Positions 1 through 8,647 of a stretch of DNA of 14,802 nucleotides are shown piece by piece (the stretch's first letter is position 1; each line of letters opens with the position of its first letter). The notes beneath the pieces were generated by a model that saw nothing but the letters and a program-made list of their open reading frames with translations, searched no databases and was not told the origin of the DNA. The position numbers and the translations under genes are program-made. Origin of the DNA: an uncultured Porphyromonadaceae bacterium (GTDB lineage Bacteria; Bacteroidota; Bacteroidia; Bacteroidales; Muribaculaceae); assembly GCA_947176355.1 (NCBI GenBank), contig CAMWQY010000028.1, positions 1 to 14,802 of the forward strand, read 5' to 3'.

Positions 1-696
1 AATCTTCTTGAATGCATGCCTCAGTATGGAGTGAAGGGAATAGTATTCTCAAGCAGTTGCACGGTATATGGAGAGCCAGACGTGAATCCTATAGATGAGA
101 CTGCGCCTATCAAGCCTGCTACCTCCCCATACGGTAACACTAAGCAGATATCTGAAGAAATCATCACTGATTATATCCATAGTGGAGCTCCAATAAAGAG
201 TATAATCCTTCGCTACTTTAACCCTATAGGTGCGCATCCGAGTGCTAAGATAGGTGAGCTTCCTCTTGGAGTGCCTCAGAATCTCGTGCCGTATCTGACA
301 CAGGCGGCTGCCGGAATCCGCAAAGAACTTACTGTCTTCGGCAATGATTATAACACACCTGACGGAAGCTGCATCCGCGACTATATCGACGTTGTAGACC
401 TTGCAAAGGCTCACGTCGCGGCTATGCGTCGAATGCTCGATGGTGAAGATACCGACAACATTGAGATCTTCAATCTTGGTACAGGACGTGGCGTTTCTGT
501 CTTGGAACTTATCAATGAATTTGAAAAAGCGACAGGCGTTCCCGTACCACACAAGATAGGTGGTAGACGTGAAGGTGATATCGAAAAGATATGGGCAATT
601 CCCGATAAAGCCAATAATGTGCTTGGCTGGAAAGCGGAAGTGCCTGTAGGAGAGACACTCGCCAACGCATGGAGATGGCAGTGTTCACTTAGTTGA
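1..696 (+). CDS. galE: UDP-glucose 4-epimerase, 5'-truncated by window edge
   Basis: This is an NAD-dependent short-chain dehydrogenase/reductase-type epimerase that interconverts UDP-glucose and UDP-galactose in the cytoplasm, feeding galactose use and polysaccharide synthesis. The reading frame is open from base 1 (NLLEC precedes the first ATG at 16), so the ATG is internal. About 110 N-terminal residues, including the Gly-rich NAD-binding loop, lie outside the window. Visible hallmarks are the SSSCTVYG strand carrying the catalytic Ser, the catalytic pair YGNTK (Tyr and Lys of YxxxK, about residues 44 and 48 of the visible part), the LRYFNPIGAHPS segment, and the GalE-typical VFGNDYNTPDG followed by CIRDYIDVVDLAKAH. 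The C-terminus LGWKAE...NAWRWQ is at the usual place, so the 3' end is complete. It stops at TGA 694-696 and is followed by a hairpin terminator, so it ends its own transcript. The family assignment is very secure; the GalE subtype is inferred from these motifs. Confidence 0.95.
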   Translation, partial: NLLECMPQYGVKGIVFSSSCTVYGEPDVNPIDETAPIKPATSPYGNTKQISEEIITDYIHSGAPIKSIILRYFNPIGAHPSAKIGELPLGVPQNLVPYLTQAAAGIRKELTVFGNDYNTPDGSCIRDYIDVVDLAKAHVAAMRRMLDGEDTDNIEIFNLGTGRGVSVLELINEFEKATGVPVPHKIGGRREGDIEKIWAIPDKANNVLGWKAEVPVGETLANAWRWQCSLS

Positions 697-720
697 AATA
701 TACTAATCACTAATATTATC

Positions 721-755
721 AATGCCGGATTCTTGAGAATCCGGCATTTTGTATA
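721..755 (+). terminator. Rho-independent terminator after galE
   Basis: A perfect inverted repeat begins 24 bases after the galE stop. The arm AATGCCGGATTC (721-732) pairs with GAATCCGGCATT (737-748) around a TTGA loop, and TTTTGTAT follows. The T-rich side is on the + strand, so it terminates galE. Between convergent genes it could also slow transcripts from the right, but no T-run follows on that side. Confidence 0.9.
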
Positions 756-780
756 GAAAATATAAAGTCTAAGACTTTTA
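754..780 (-). terminator. Possible weak terminator of the leftward operon
   Basis: A short inverted repeat lies just beyond the 805 stop: AAAGTC (764-769) pairs with GACTTT (773-778) around TAA. On the - strand it is followed by ATATTTTC. The stem is short and AT-rich, so this is a tentative terminator for the four-gene - strand operon; the stronger galE hairpin further left may assist. Confidence 0.35.
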
Positions 781-804
781 TAAACAAATAGGGACTTATT
801 ATTA

Positions 805-2694
805 TCAGTCGAAACTGTAGATTCCATAGATACCGTAGTCACGACTATCTTTGGGGATCATTGGTGTTATATTCGGATTTCGCTCAGGTTGCCATGTTCG
901 GATTTTTATAATAGGTTTGTCAGCTTCATTTAAGTCGACAAAGAGGAAAAGATAACCCTGATCTCCATAATGCTGGGAATAGTAGTCCTGCTTTATTTGG
1001 ATGCCAAATGTGTTACCACCAAAGGCTGCTTTCTGAATGTCATTGTCTGAGAAATTAATATTTACAAACTCATTACTGTTAAAGCAACGTTCAAGTTGAT
1101 TTATGTACTCGTCTTTTGTCTTTCTCTGAAAAGAATAATCTGTTTTAATAGCTAAGCCTTTTACGTCGCCGGAAGCTTTTTCAATCTTATGCAACTTATG
1201 TCCTACTATGATGTAAGCATTATCATCAAATATACTTTTTATATAATCAAGTCTTTTCAAAGCAAAGGCTGTCTTGTAGTTTTCGAGAAATGTCACGATG
1301 ACCATTTTTATCGAGTCTCCCCATACATCGCCGCCCTGGGAGAATACATCTCTACGAGCAGCTGCTCCAAGCCCGAATGCTACACTCTCAATTTTTTTCT
1401 CAGGTGAAAAAGTAAATGTGACATCTTCAACAAACGATCTGTTATTATTTTTGAATTTGAATTGCATTGGCACACTTCTACAGATTACTCTATCTCCTAA
1501 CGGATAAAATCCTGGATCCGGATTTCCGATGATAGTTGCAGAGCCATAATCGAGGAGGGCTTTATACATCTGCAGTCCTTCTGAAGTAAAGTATTCTTCA
1601 TTGGGAGAGTATTTCTTATCTCTGATATCTTTAATTATATCTTTAATGATTACATCGAATTCTTTTGATCCCTTTTTATCAAGAGCAGTAACACCGTTGT
1701 TTTTTCCAGCTTCAACTATAGCTTGAAGATCTTTTCTTGCATTTTTTTCAACTTTTATTTGGTTTGATCCATTACCAATGGTCTTTTTTGCGTCAGGAAA
1801 ATTTAGCTGCTTGAAGTTGCGTATCATCATTTCCAGTTCTCTGTCGCTCATAGAAGCTTCCGAATAGGAGGTTTCAACTACGAGAATTATTTCATTTGGC
1901 TTATAATCTATGGGAAAAGAAATTTTTCCAATGCCGTCTTTGATGCCTGTAATAGGGGAGTTGATTCTACCATTCCAATATGTAAAGTCAAGACCTTCTG
2001 CCGGAGTGCCTTTATATTTGAATACAAGCTCCATCTCGTTGTCGTCAGAAAGATTAGCTACGCTTACATCAATGTTTTTTAGAATCTCTTTCATTTTGGA
2101 GGGTATCCAATGAATAAGTAATTCATCTTTTCCATTGATTTTCATTCTCACTTCAGATGGATATTGCAGAGAATGAAGAAGAACGTAAGCCCAATTGAAA
2201 AACCGGAGTGCATCGTCAACACGACCTTTTTCTTCAGATCTCAAAGCGGATCTTACATAATCGTCAACTCGATCTTTTCTATGAGCAAACATCTTTTCGA
2301 GTTCGGAAAGTTTCATATACCTGATCAGGTAAAAACCATTTTTACCGTCATTATAGGTCTTTGTTTGTGTATTGTTAATCGTAGCTTGAGAATAAGTATT
2401 CAAAAAAGATTTTGCATTCTGTTTTGATTCTATTTCTCCATTATTGCCAATTGTTTCTTCGGAATCAATAGTAAAACTACTTTCAACTGTAGTACCAATA
2501 TTCCCAAGAAGATTGGCAAGAGCCAGTTTGTCCGCCTCTCCAGGAGAGTCAGCCCAAGCTTCACCAAATATGTATTGAGGATCTGTCTTTATCTTTTCTA
2601 CCTCAGAGCGTACATCTGCTATTGCAATGGAGGGAACAAAAGTAAGAAACGCACTGAAAAGAGAGAATAATAAATTTGAGAATCTTTTAGACAT
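805..2694 (-). CDS. Exported LPP20-like / NTF2-like protein of Bacteroidales, function unknown
   Basis: This 629-residue protein is the last gene of the - strand operon, 8 bp after the stop of the previous gene. Residues 1-26 form a signal peptide (hydrophobic core LLFSLFSAFLTFV, probable cleavage after AIA). Residues about 38-135 (YIFGEAWADSPGEADKLAL...) resemble the LPP20-type domain of exported bacterial proteins. Residues 140-180 are helical and TPR-like (DDALRFFNWAYVLLHSL), and 205-280 look like a beta-sandwich. Residues about 360-450 (SEGLQMYKALLDYGSA, GDRVICRSVPMQF) form a separate conserved-looking module. Residues 460-600 (FLENYKTAFALKRLDYIKS ... GYLFLFVDLNEADKP ... KIRTWQPERNPN) look like an NTF2-like fold. 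No catalytic motif is visible. It should be periplasmic or envelope-associated. The domain names come from remembered pattern similarity, not from a search. Translation may be coupled to the upstream gene given the tiny gap. It is AT-rich, like its operon neighbours. Confidence 0.85.
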   Translation of the reverse strand: MSKRFSNLLFSLFSAFLTFVPSIAIADVRSEVEKIKTDPQYIFGEAWADSPGEADKLALANLLGNIGTTVESSFTIDSEETIGNNGEIESKQNAKSFLNTYSQATINNTQTKTYNDGKNGFYLIRYMKLSELEKMFAHRKDRVDDYVRSALRSEEKGRVDDALRFFNWAYVLLHSLQYPSEVRMKINGKDELLIHWIPSKMKEILKNIDVSVANLSDDNEMELVFKYKGTPAEGLDFTYWNGRINSPITGIKDGIGKISFPIDYKPNEIILVVETSYSEASMSDRELEMMIRNFKQLNFPDAKKTIGNGSNQIKVEKNARKDLQAIVEAGKNNGVTALDKKGSKEFDVIIKDIIKDIRDKKYSPNEEYFTSEGLQMYKALLDYGSATIIGNPDPGFYPLGDRVICRSVPMQFKFKNNNRSFVEDVTFTFSPEKKIESVAFGLGAAARRDVFSQGGDVWGDSIKMVIVTFLENYKTAFALKRLDYIKSIFDDNAYIIVGHKLHKIEKASGDVKGLAIKTDYSFQRKTKDEYINQLERCFNSNEFVNINFSDNDIQKAAFGGNTFGIQIKQDYYSQHYGDQGYLFLFVDLNEADKPIIKIRTWQPERNPNITPMIPKDSRDYGIYGIYSFD

Positions 2695-2702
2695 TGCTTT
2701 AC

Positions 2703-5474
2703 TTATTTAACTAACACTTTTTTATTTCCAACTATGTATATACCTGCAGACAAATCGCTGATGCAGTTTATCTCATTAGGCTGTGCAATAATCTTTGCAA
2801 CACATCTTCCTGAAAGATCTAAAACAGGCATTTCAGCTTTTATTGGAGTGCAGATTAATATTGATTTATTTTCACTCCAAATTCTCATTTGAAGAGTGGA
2901 TATTTCAGCTTTAGACAAAGATGAATCCATGACAGGTATTTTGCTAATTCCTGAGAATCCCATCATATAGGCTTCAAATGGTCGAACACTTCTTAATCCC
3001 ATGACAAAAACGCTCCCAGGTTCATTCCCTTCAAAATATTCATCATTCACTAACATTGCTCCGTTTTCAGAAGTATTGTTCATGAAGTTGGGATAGAAGT
3101 ATAATTCAGAATTTAAGGCTTCCCCCTTCTCAGAAGGTGAAGCTTCAATTGTAATGTCAGATGCTGTGAAAGTTACATCTCCTACGATATTATACGGAGA
3201 ATAATAGGCTTCATTATTCGGCATAGCTATCAAATAGGGTATATAAGATTTGATATCCGTCTCAGGTTGCCATCCATTATCAGCACGATACAACCAAAAG
3301 CGTTTTGACATATCATTGCCTTCCAAATTTCCAAATGGATACAGCGATTCAGACTGGAACGAAATATTTTTTACGTCAAAGGGCAATGCAATGGTCTCCC
3401 ATCCATAGCAACCGTCGATAGCTGTTTTCTTTGAAAATCTCTTGACATAAGAAATGCTTTTAGCCTGAAAGTCTTTTGGGCAATACCACGGATGTTCTTC
3501 GTTAAGCAAAATATGATTGTTGCATATTCCATCTTTGATTACATAGATACTGTTGTCATCATTGTTATAATTGAATCCATTGATATAGAATAGAACACCG
3601 CTACCTTTCAGATCATCATTAAATACAGAAGACATTTCTGCCGTGACGTCAGTTTCAGCATTCCAAATTACAGCGCAAAGATCTTTATTGTTCATAAAAG
3701 CATTCTTTCCAATCGACTGAAGACCTTTAGGAAGACTGATGCTAATAATGCCTGTAGACTTGAGACCAAATTCAGGAATAGAAGTAGAATATGCATCAGA
3801 AAGATCGAGATGTCTTAGATCTTTCAGATAATCAATAAATCCATAAGAAGTCTCATCAAGCCATCCATGTACTTTGAGAGTTGGCCAGCCTTTTGTCTGT
3901 TGTTCTCGAGAAAGCCATAAATATGCCGATTGGAGAGTTTCGTCCTCATTTACCCATGCTTCTCCTTCAACACCATAGGCAGGTGGAGTAAATGTAGATA
4001 TATCGGATGGTAAGTAACCATTCTTCACTGCAACAGCTCTGATACGTGTGTTTATGCTTCCTATATCGAATGGCTTTTCAAACAGATTCCCGTTGACAGG
4101 ATCTGTGGATAGATCTAATGTATAATATATGGCATCAAACAATCCGTTTCCTACTATATCAATGTATCTGCCATCATAATCGAAACTTACTTGAGAGCAT
4201 TTGTATATAGTCTCGTTGGCTTTAGAAAGAGTAAGATAGTCTGCGAAAAGATAAGTAGTGGGAGGATTACTGGATGACTTTACCAATATGCAATCATCCG
4301 GATTAAATGTAAACCCTTTACCATTCCAATTAGCTGAAATCTCTTCTATATATTTCACCGATGAGCGTCCTTCTTCCCAGCGATAAAAACCAATAGCAAG
4401 CTCTCCAAGTGGAGAAGGAATTAAATCGGATTCTTTATGAGTCATCTTTAAAATACCATCTTTATAAACAGATGGGATTGCGAGATTACACTGCTGGCCA
4501 AGAATGACAATCGGAAAGTTCACAATAAGCTCGTCAGGATTATTTGTCAATTCTATGGATGTCGCTATATCTGATAAAGTTCCGTTTGGCTCCATGACAA
4601 AAGATAATAAATAATCATCAGGAAGAACCTCAATATTTGGAATAAAGTTTTTGTCTACGATTGTGAAATGTAGGGTTGCTTCTGAATTCAGTGCTTCTCC
4701 CGATTTTGTAGTGACAGTTCCTTCCGGAATAATAATTCTATAATTTCCGGGGGTATTAATGACAGGATCAAATGTTATAACGCACGTTGTGTCTGAAGTA
4801 TTTTCCAGACGACCCGTAGATACCTGCACATTATTTCCATTATATAAAGGCATAGGGCGATTGACCACTACGACTCTTTCATCAATTCTATGCCAATAAG
4901 TGATTATTTCAGAAAGAGATTCTACCACAGCACCATTTCCGGGAAGAGACCCTACATATTTGCATGTAGGTTTTTCATCTTCTATACGTTTCATGTCTAA
5001 TTCTGAAGCCACCAAACTGATTGAAAACAGCTTATACTCCATAATTAAGCAATCGGCAGGATCGAAAGCAAACCCATTTTCATGCCATACAGCAGTGATT
5101 GTCTCTGTTGGTTCCGGAGTTGCACCCGGTGTCGCACGATGTCCTAAAGATATAGTTAATCCGGGCAATGAAGAATTAGTAATTTGCATTTCTTTGCCCA
5201 ACAGTGTAAGATTGCCTTCTGAATAACGTGCGGGAGCTTTCACATTCACATTGCCTATCATTGGGATTGAAATAGGAAATTCAATAATTACTCTATCCGC
5301 TCCTGAGTCTTGAGTGATTTTGCTTTCAAGATTGTCCATATCTCCACTGGTGCTTAAAGTGAATGAAATAAGATATGGTCCAACAATATCGTTTATGGTT
5401 GGGGCTGCAATACAATTGAAGCTTAAGAAGATTGTCATGCAACCTACCAACAATGCATTATATAATGTTTTCAT
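2703..5474 (-). CDS. Large multidomain surface protein: duplicated module, Ig-like, chitobiase-C-like, LRR-like and sorting-type tail
   Basis: This is a 923-residue exported protein, third gene of the leftward operon, starting 6 bp after its predecessor's stop. Residues 1-24 are a signal peptide (LSFNCIAA). Residues 31-147 and about 284-402 are diverged copies of one module: both have YL(I/L)SF near the start, FPI in the middle, and A-W-(x)n-GF-F-P-DC at the end. Between them, about 177-272, is a bacterial Ig-like domain of the SbsA/Big_5 kind (PGNGAVV..., YRIIIPEGTVTTKSGE). Residues 427-497 resemble the chitobiase C-terminal-like beta domain. Residues about 530-610 carry BspA-type leucine-rich features (LRHLDLSDA, ISISLPKGLQSIGKNAF). 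Residues 680-840 form a module starting GCYGWETIALPFDV. The last about 57 residues (PVLDLSGRCVAKI ... DLSAGIYIVGNKKVLVK) look like a Por/type IX-style sorting tail. No catalytic site is recognised; a surface binding or adhesion role is inferred from the domain types only. Confidence 0.85.
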   Translation of the reverse strand: MKTLYNALLVGCMTIFLSFNCIAAPTINDIVGPYLISFTLSTSGDMDNLESKITQDSGADRVIIEFPISIPMIGNVNVKAPARYSEGNLTLLGKEMQITNSSLPGLTISLGHRATPGATPEPTETITAVWHENGFAFDPADCLIMEYKLFSISLVASELDMKRIEDEKPTCKYVGSLPGNGAVVESLSEIITYWHRIDERVVVVNRPMPLYNGNNVQVSTGRLENTSDTTCVITFDPVINTPGNYRIIIPEGTVTTKSGEALNSEATLHFTIVDKNFIPNIEVLPDDYLLSFVMEPNGTLSDIATSIELTNNPDELIVNFPIVILGQQCNLAIPSVYKDGILKMTHKESDLIPSPLGELAIGFYRWEEGRSSVKYIEEISANWNGKGFTFNPDDCILVKSSSNPPTTYLFADYLTLSKANETIYKCSQVSFDYDGRYIDIVGNGLFDAIYYTLDLSTDPVNGNLFEKPFDIGSINTRIRAVAVKNGYLPSDISTFTPPAYGVEGEAWVNEDETLQSAYLWLSREQQTKGWPTLKVHGWLDETSYGFIDYLKDLRHLDLSDAYSTSIPEFGLKSTGIISISLPKGLQSIGKNAFMNNKDLCAVIWNAETDVTAEMSSVFNDDLKGSGVLFYINGFNYNNDDNSIYVIKDGICNNHILLNEEHPWYCPKDFQAKSISYVKRFSKKTAIDGCYGWETIALPFDVKNISFQSESLYPFGNLEGNDMSKRFWLYRADNGWQPETDIKSYIPYLIAMPNNEAYYSPYNIVGDVTFTASDITIEASPSEKGEALNSELYFYPNFMNNTSENGAMLVNDEYFEGNEPGSVFVMGLRSVRPFEAYMMGFSGISKIPVMDSSLSKAEISTLQMRIWSENKSILICTPIKAEMPVLDLSGRCVAKIIAQPNEINCISDLSAGIYIVGNKKVLVK

Positions 5475-5480
5475 GTCTTT

Positions 5481-6887
5481 TTAGTTTATTGGATGATTAT
5501 CGTCTTGTTCAGGAAGTCTGAAAAGGGTAGTAAAATGTTCATAACCGAGAGTATATTGGATGGAGTTTTGAACGTCCGGACGATTAGGATCATTTCCAGT
5601 AATTGTCAGTTCAAAATAATAATCTGTATTTTGTAAAAGCTTAACATTATTATCCCAAGTTAATTCACCAATCCAAGAAATAGGAGTATTAGTTTGGTCG
5701 AGCACAGAAGTAATTTTCCCATATTGAGTGTTTAAAACTGTGTTATCAGCTTGACATAGAGATACCTTAAAAGATGTCAATTCAATTTCCGAGATTGTTT
5801 TAAAAAATGCGTTCACACCTGTCTCCTCCGGTGAAATATTACATGTGTCCAATGTCGGATAATTGAAAATAAGGTCACCGCGTGTCTGCACTCTTTTTGA
5901 TTCTCCTTTAGCTGTACCAACTTTTGATGTGACTACTGGAGTGATAATATATGGCGTACCGGGTTCAAGGTTATCGAGTGTGAAATTGATATTTCCTGAT
6001 TCCGGATAATTATCGCCTCCATAATTATTGGGAACTGTAACGATATTTGGTTGTTGGTCTATCTGTGATATGTTTATTACCTCAAGCTCCACTTTTTCAA
6101 TAGGAGATTTTGAAGAGTATTGAATAGACATGGGAATATATGTTTTTTCAGCCTCAGATGTATTAAGCACTATGTCTGTGGGAAGTGTACCGGCTTCTTG
6201 CCTTAATACAAATGGATCAGGTGGTGTAACCCCTTGTTCAAGCCATTTTTGATCTAATGGGACCAGACGAAGAGTTATATCTCTTGGAGAAGTAGTGTAA
6301 TTAGGTGTCCATGTTACCTTTACAGTGATGTCGTCCCAACTGCCTTTCCCCTCCGCTCCTGGCTCCAGTTTTATCCAATCTGAATTACCGGTTATATCAA
6401 ATTTCCAATCAATGGAGCTTTTTATCATAATATCTACATTACCTCCTTCCTGTTGGGTGATACCGTCATAATCGTTATCTCCCATTTGGAATAATAATTG
6501 TTGTTGTATGAGTGTAACTTTAAAATACTTTTCGTAAAAGTCAACTGCTCTTACAGTCAGTTCAGAAGTTGGGGTTGCAGCCGTATTGATATTATTGATT
6601 GACCATACTTTAATGATTCCGTTTCCTTCTGTGGAAGTGGCAGAGGCTGAAAACGGATGCTCAGGTGGTATCAATTCCCATTTAACGTTTGACACTACTT
6701 TTATTTCAGATTCTGCTCCATCGGCAGCCAATCGTAACTGTGAAATCACAGGATCTGTCGTGAGCTTTACATCATTTATGTCACCAATGTAAAAATCGGA
6801 TTCCGTTGTATTGCATCCGGAATTCATAATCATGCTTATAAACAATGGAGCTGCAATCAAACATTTATATTTATTTTGTATACTCAT
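5481..6887 (-). CDS. Putative lipoprotein with BACON-like and fibronectin III-like domains
   Basis: This 468-residue protein is the second gene of the leftward operon. The N-terminus MSIQNKYKCLIAAPLFISMI is a signal peptide leading to Cys25 in NSGC. That is a loose lipobox of the sort tolerated in Bacteroidetes, and acidic residues follow (TESD), which fits surface export. Residues about 48-130 and 140-232 look like two BACON domains: each has a VxxSxxxWxx strand (KVVSNVKWELI; MIKSSIDWKFDI ... SDWIKLEP) and ends in a strand with Gln repeats (VTLIQQQ; FVLRQEAG). Residues 237-337 and 340-455 have FnIII-like strands (LEPGTPYIITPVVTSKVG; LLQNTDYYFELTIT). BACON domains are associated with glycan or mucin binding and with spacer roles in Bacteroidetes surface proteins. 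No enzyme domain is present, so a binding or scaffold role is inferred. No SusC/SusD genes are nearby, so it is not a typical polysaccharide utilisation locus. Confidence 0.85.
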   Translation of the reverse strand: MSIQNKYKCLIAAPLFISMIMNSGCNTTESDFYIGDINDVKLTTDPVISQLRLAADGAESEIKVVSNVKWELIPPEHPFSASATSTEGNGIIKVWSINNINTAATPTSELTVRAVDFYEKYFKVTLIQQQLLFQMGDNDYDGITQQEGGNVDIMIKSSIDWKFDITGNSDWIKLEPGAEGKGSWDDITVKVTWTPNYTTSPRDITLRLVPLDQKWLEQGVTPPDPFVLRQEAGTLPTDIVLNTSEAEKTYIPMSIQYSSKSPIEKVELEVINISQIDQQPNIVTVPNNYGGDNYPESGNINFTLDNLEPGTPYIITPVVTSKVGTAKGESKRVQTRGDLIFNYPTLDTCNISPEETGVNAFFKTISEIELTSFKVSLCQADNTVLNTQYGKITSVLDQTNTPISWIGELTWDNNVKLLQNTDYYFELTITGNDPNRPDVQNSIQYTLGYEHFTTLFRLPEQDDNHPIN

Positions 6888-6919
6888 TTCTTATGTAATC
6901 TATATTATTAATTTAGACC

Positions 6920-8452
6920 TTAAAAAGAGAAAGCCAATCCGGCGGTGATGAAAAGTCCTCCTTTGCTTAAATTAGCATGACTCGCAATATCATTATACAA
7001 TGGATTGACAGACACAGGAACTGCAAATTCGGGAGTCAAGAAAATACCTACATGTGACCAAGGTTTAAAAATACATTTTGCCCCTATTGTGACGTTATGA
7101 CACATTGCCCCGTTTCCGTGCGAGCCTCCTCTTAATCGTTGACCTAAATATCCTACCTGGGGTGTCAGACCTATACGCTGTATAAAACTGAATTGGTATC
7201 CTATTTTGCCGGTAAGCTCGTCAATACTGTAATCTGTGGCTCCGACAAATAAATCGGAGGAACTTTGAAACCAATAGACTTTTCCACTTCTTCCAATTCC
7301 GAGAGTATAACCAAGTTCGGCAGAAATATTTTGGTAAGTGCCGCCGATATTAATATTTATTCCGGGAATTGAGTTATATGTAATACCAAGTCCTGCGTAC
7401 AGAGAATTCTTTTTGATATATTGAACACGTTCAAGTCTTACGGTGTCCAGTGTCTCTTCATTGTTGCGTACACTGAAAGTTTTTGTTGTGGTAATATATC
7501 CCTTTCTTTTAAAAGTATATGTATAATCGCCAATATTCAGCTGCCTATTGAGTCTATTTTTGGCAACTAACGTATCCGCATGAAAGATGTTTGTTCCTAA
7601 TGCAGGAGTAACTTCAACTGAAAGGTAACCCTTAAAAGGTATTGGCGCTTTAGCCTTGATCTCAGATGGTTGTCCAATCTTAACATTGAAACTTTCTATG
7701 TAGGGCTCACAGTTTCTTTTTCTTAACTCTACAAAATATGACCCTTCTTTAAGTCGAGTGTGCCATTCTCCAATAGCGACTCTTTTACCATCAAACCATA
7801 TTTCAGCTTCATTAGGCACATATACTGATACCGGGCTATACTTATCATTTTCATTTTCCATTTTGATTTCAAACCGGGAAGGACCATCTTTGGAAACGAT
7901 TATATTTCCATCGTAAAGCATATACCCCAGTTGAGCCTTAATGCTATGGTCTCCAAAGGACAAATAAGTATTGACCGGCGATATACCTACTGAATCGCCG
8001 TCAACAAAAATTGGAGCTTTATTTACATTTGCGACTATGGAGATGTCTTTTCCTTCAAACATAAGTTCCATGGAATAAGTGCTTCCGGATTCGATAGGCT
8101 CTTCAAAATAATGAGGAGTAGGTGATTGTCCTGAAGTGCTTATCTGAATCTTCTGTGATCGCGCGGGAATATAAAGCCAAATTTGCCCCGGCTTGTTTTC
8201 TCTGGCTACAATTCCCATTACTCCATTGTCAAAATATAGATCTGAGGGATTAATGGGTGTGTAGATTTTAACCAAAGCTGCCGTATTACCGTTTTGGTCT
8301 TTTTTCATGGTTTCTCGATTAATAGCAGTCTGATCTGAAGGGAGGCTCTTGAAGTTCCTGACTACAAGATCAGCAGCGTGAGACTCTTTTATACAAGATA
8401 GCACTATGAGTAGTAAAAGGAGTCTAAAAAAGCTTTTTAGTTTAGTTTTCAT
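6920..8452 (-). CDS. PEGA-repeat protein with C-terminal outer-membrane beta-barrel
   Basis: This 510-residue protein is the first gene of the four-gene leftward operon. The N-terminal signal (FFRLLLLLIVLSC) allows either lipid attachment at Cys20 (VLSC) or ordinary cleavage after SHA at about residue 26. Residues 28-140 are a beta-rich N-terminal domain. Three PEGA-like repeats follow at about 139-190 (APIFVDGDSVGISPV), 206-260 (AEIWFDGKRVAIGEW, EGSYFVELRKRNCEPY) and 275-335 (GYLSVEVTPALGTNIF, GDYTYTFKRKGYIT). PEGA repeats usually act as extracytoplasmic binding or surface-layer modules. Residues about 350-510 alternate aromatic and glycine strands (LYAGLGITYNS, AELGYTLGIG, GLFITAGLAFSF) and end in Phe, as outer-membrane barrels do. 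It may therefore anchor the other operon products at the outer membrane; that is inference. A candidate -7 element lies at 8476-8483. Confidence 0.85.
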   Translation of the reverse strand: MKTKLKSFFRLLLLLIVLSCIKESHAADLVVRNFKSLPSDQTAINRETMKKDQNGNTAALVKIYTPINPSDLYFDNGVMGIVARENKPGQIWLYIPARSQKIQISTSGQSPTPHYFEEPIESGSTYSMELMFEGKDISIVANVNKAPIFVDGDSVGISPVNTYLSFGDHSIKAQLGYMLYDGNIIVSKDGPSRFEIKMENENDKYSPVSVYVPNEAEIWFDGKRVAIGEWHTRLKEGSYFVELRKRNCEPYIESFNVKIGQPSEIKAKAPIPFKGYLSVEVTPALGTNIFHADTLVAKNRLNRQLNIGDYTYTFKRKGYITTTKTFSVRNNEETLDTVRLERVQYIKKNSLYAGLGITYNSIPGININIGGTYQNISAELGYTLGIGRSGKVYWFQSSSDLFVGATDYSIDELTGKIGYQFSFIQRIGLTPQVGYLGQRLRGGSHGNGAMCHNVTIGAKCIFKPWSHVGIFLTPEFAVPVSVNPLYNDIASHANLSKGGLFITAGLAFSF

Positions 8453-8475
8453 TTTACTTTTTGTTAATTTTTTTT

Positions 8476-8483
8476 CAAAATTA
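8476..8483 (-). promoter_or_regulatory. Candidate -7 element for the four-gene leftward operon
   Basis: Read on the - strand this is TAATTTTG, a full match to the Bacteroidetes -7 consensus TAnnTTTG. It ends 23 bases before the ATG at 8452, leaving a short leader. No TTTG -33 element is found at the expected 19-21 bp spacing, and the surroundings are extremely AT-rich, so a chance match is possible. Confidence 0.4.
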
Positions 8484-8605
8484 TATAAAATTTTTGAAAT
8501 GTTTAATTTTTTGAATGTTAATATGTGTTAAAACAATTGTTTGCTTTTTAATTATTCTCATTATATATATGATAATTTTAGATTGATTATTTGCTTATAA
8601 CTAAG

Positions 8606-8647
8606 AAAAACATTCGTATGCCGGGATATATCCGGCTCTCTACGAAT
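8606..8647 (-). terminator. Leftward intrinsic terminator-like hairpin
   Basis: Read on the - strand, ATTCGTA (8647-8641) pairs with TACGAAT (8618-8612), and within it GCCGG (8636-8632) pairs with CCGGC (8624-8620) around a 7-base loop. TTTTT (8610-8606) follows one base after the stem. The T-run is only on this side, so the direction is leftward. No gene is clearly served by it, which is what makes it notable. Confidence 0.55.

Noticed and set aside
49..842. Leftward frames over the galE 3' part
   Set aside because: galE is unmistakable on the + strand with intact motifs; the opposite-strand products have no recognisable features and one runs through the terminator.
5481..6887. The BACON-containing lipoprotein as part of a polysaccharide utilisation locus
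   Set aside because: No SusC/SusD homologues, glycoside hydrolases or hybrid sensors are in the window, so the label is not supported.
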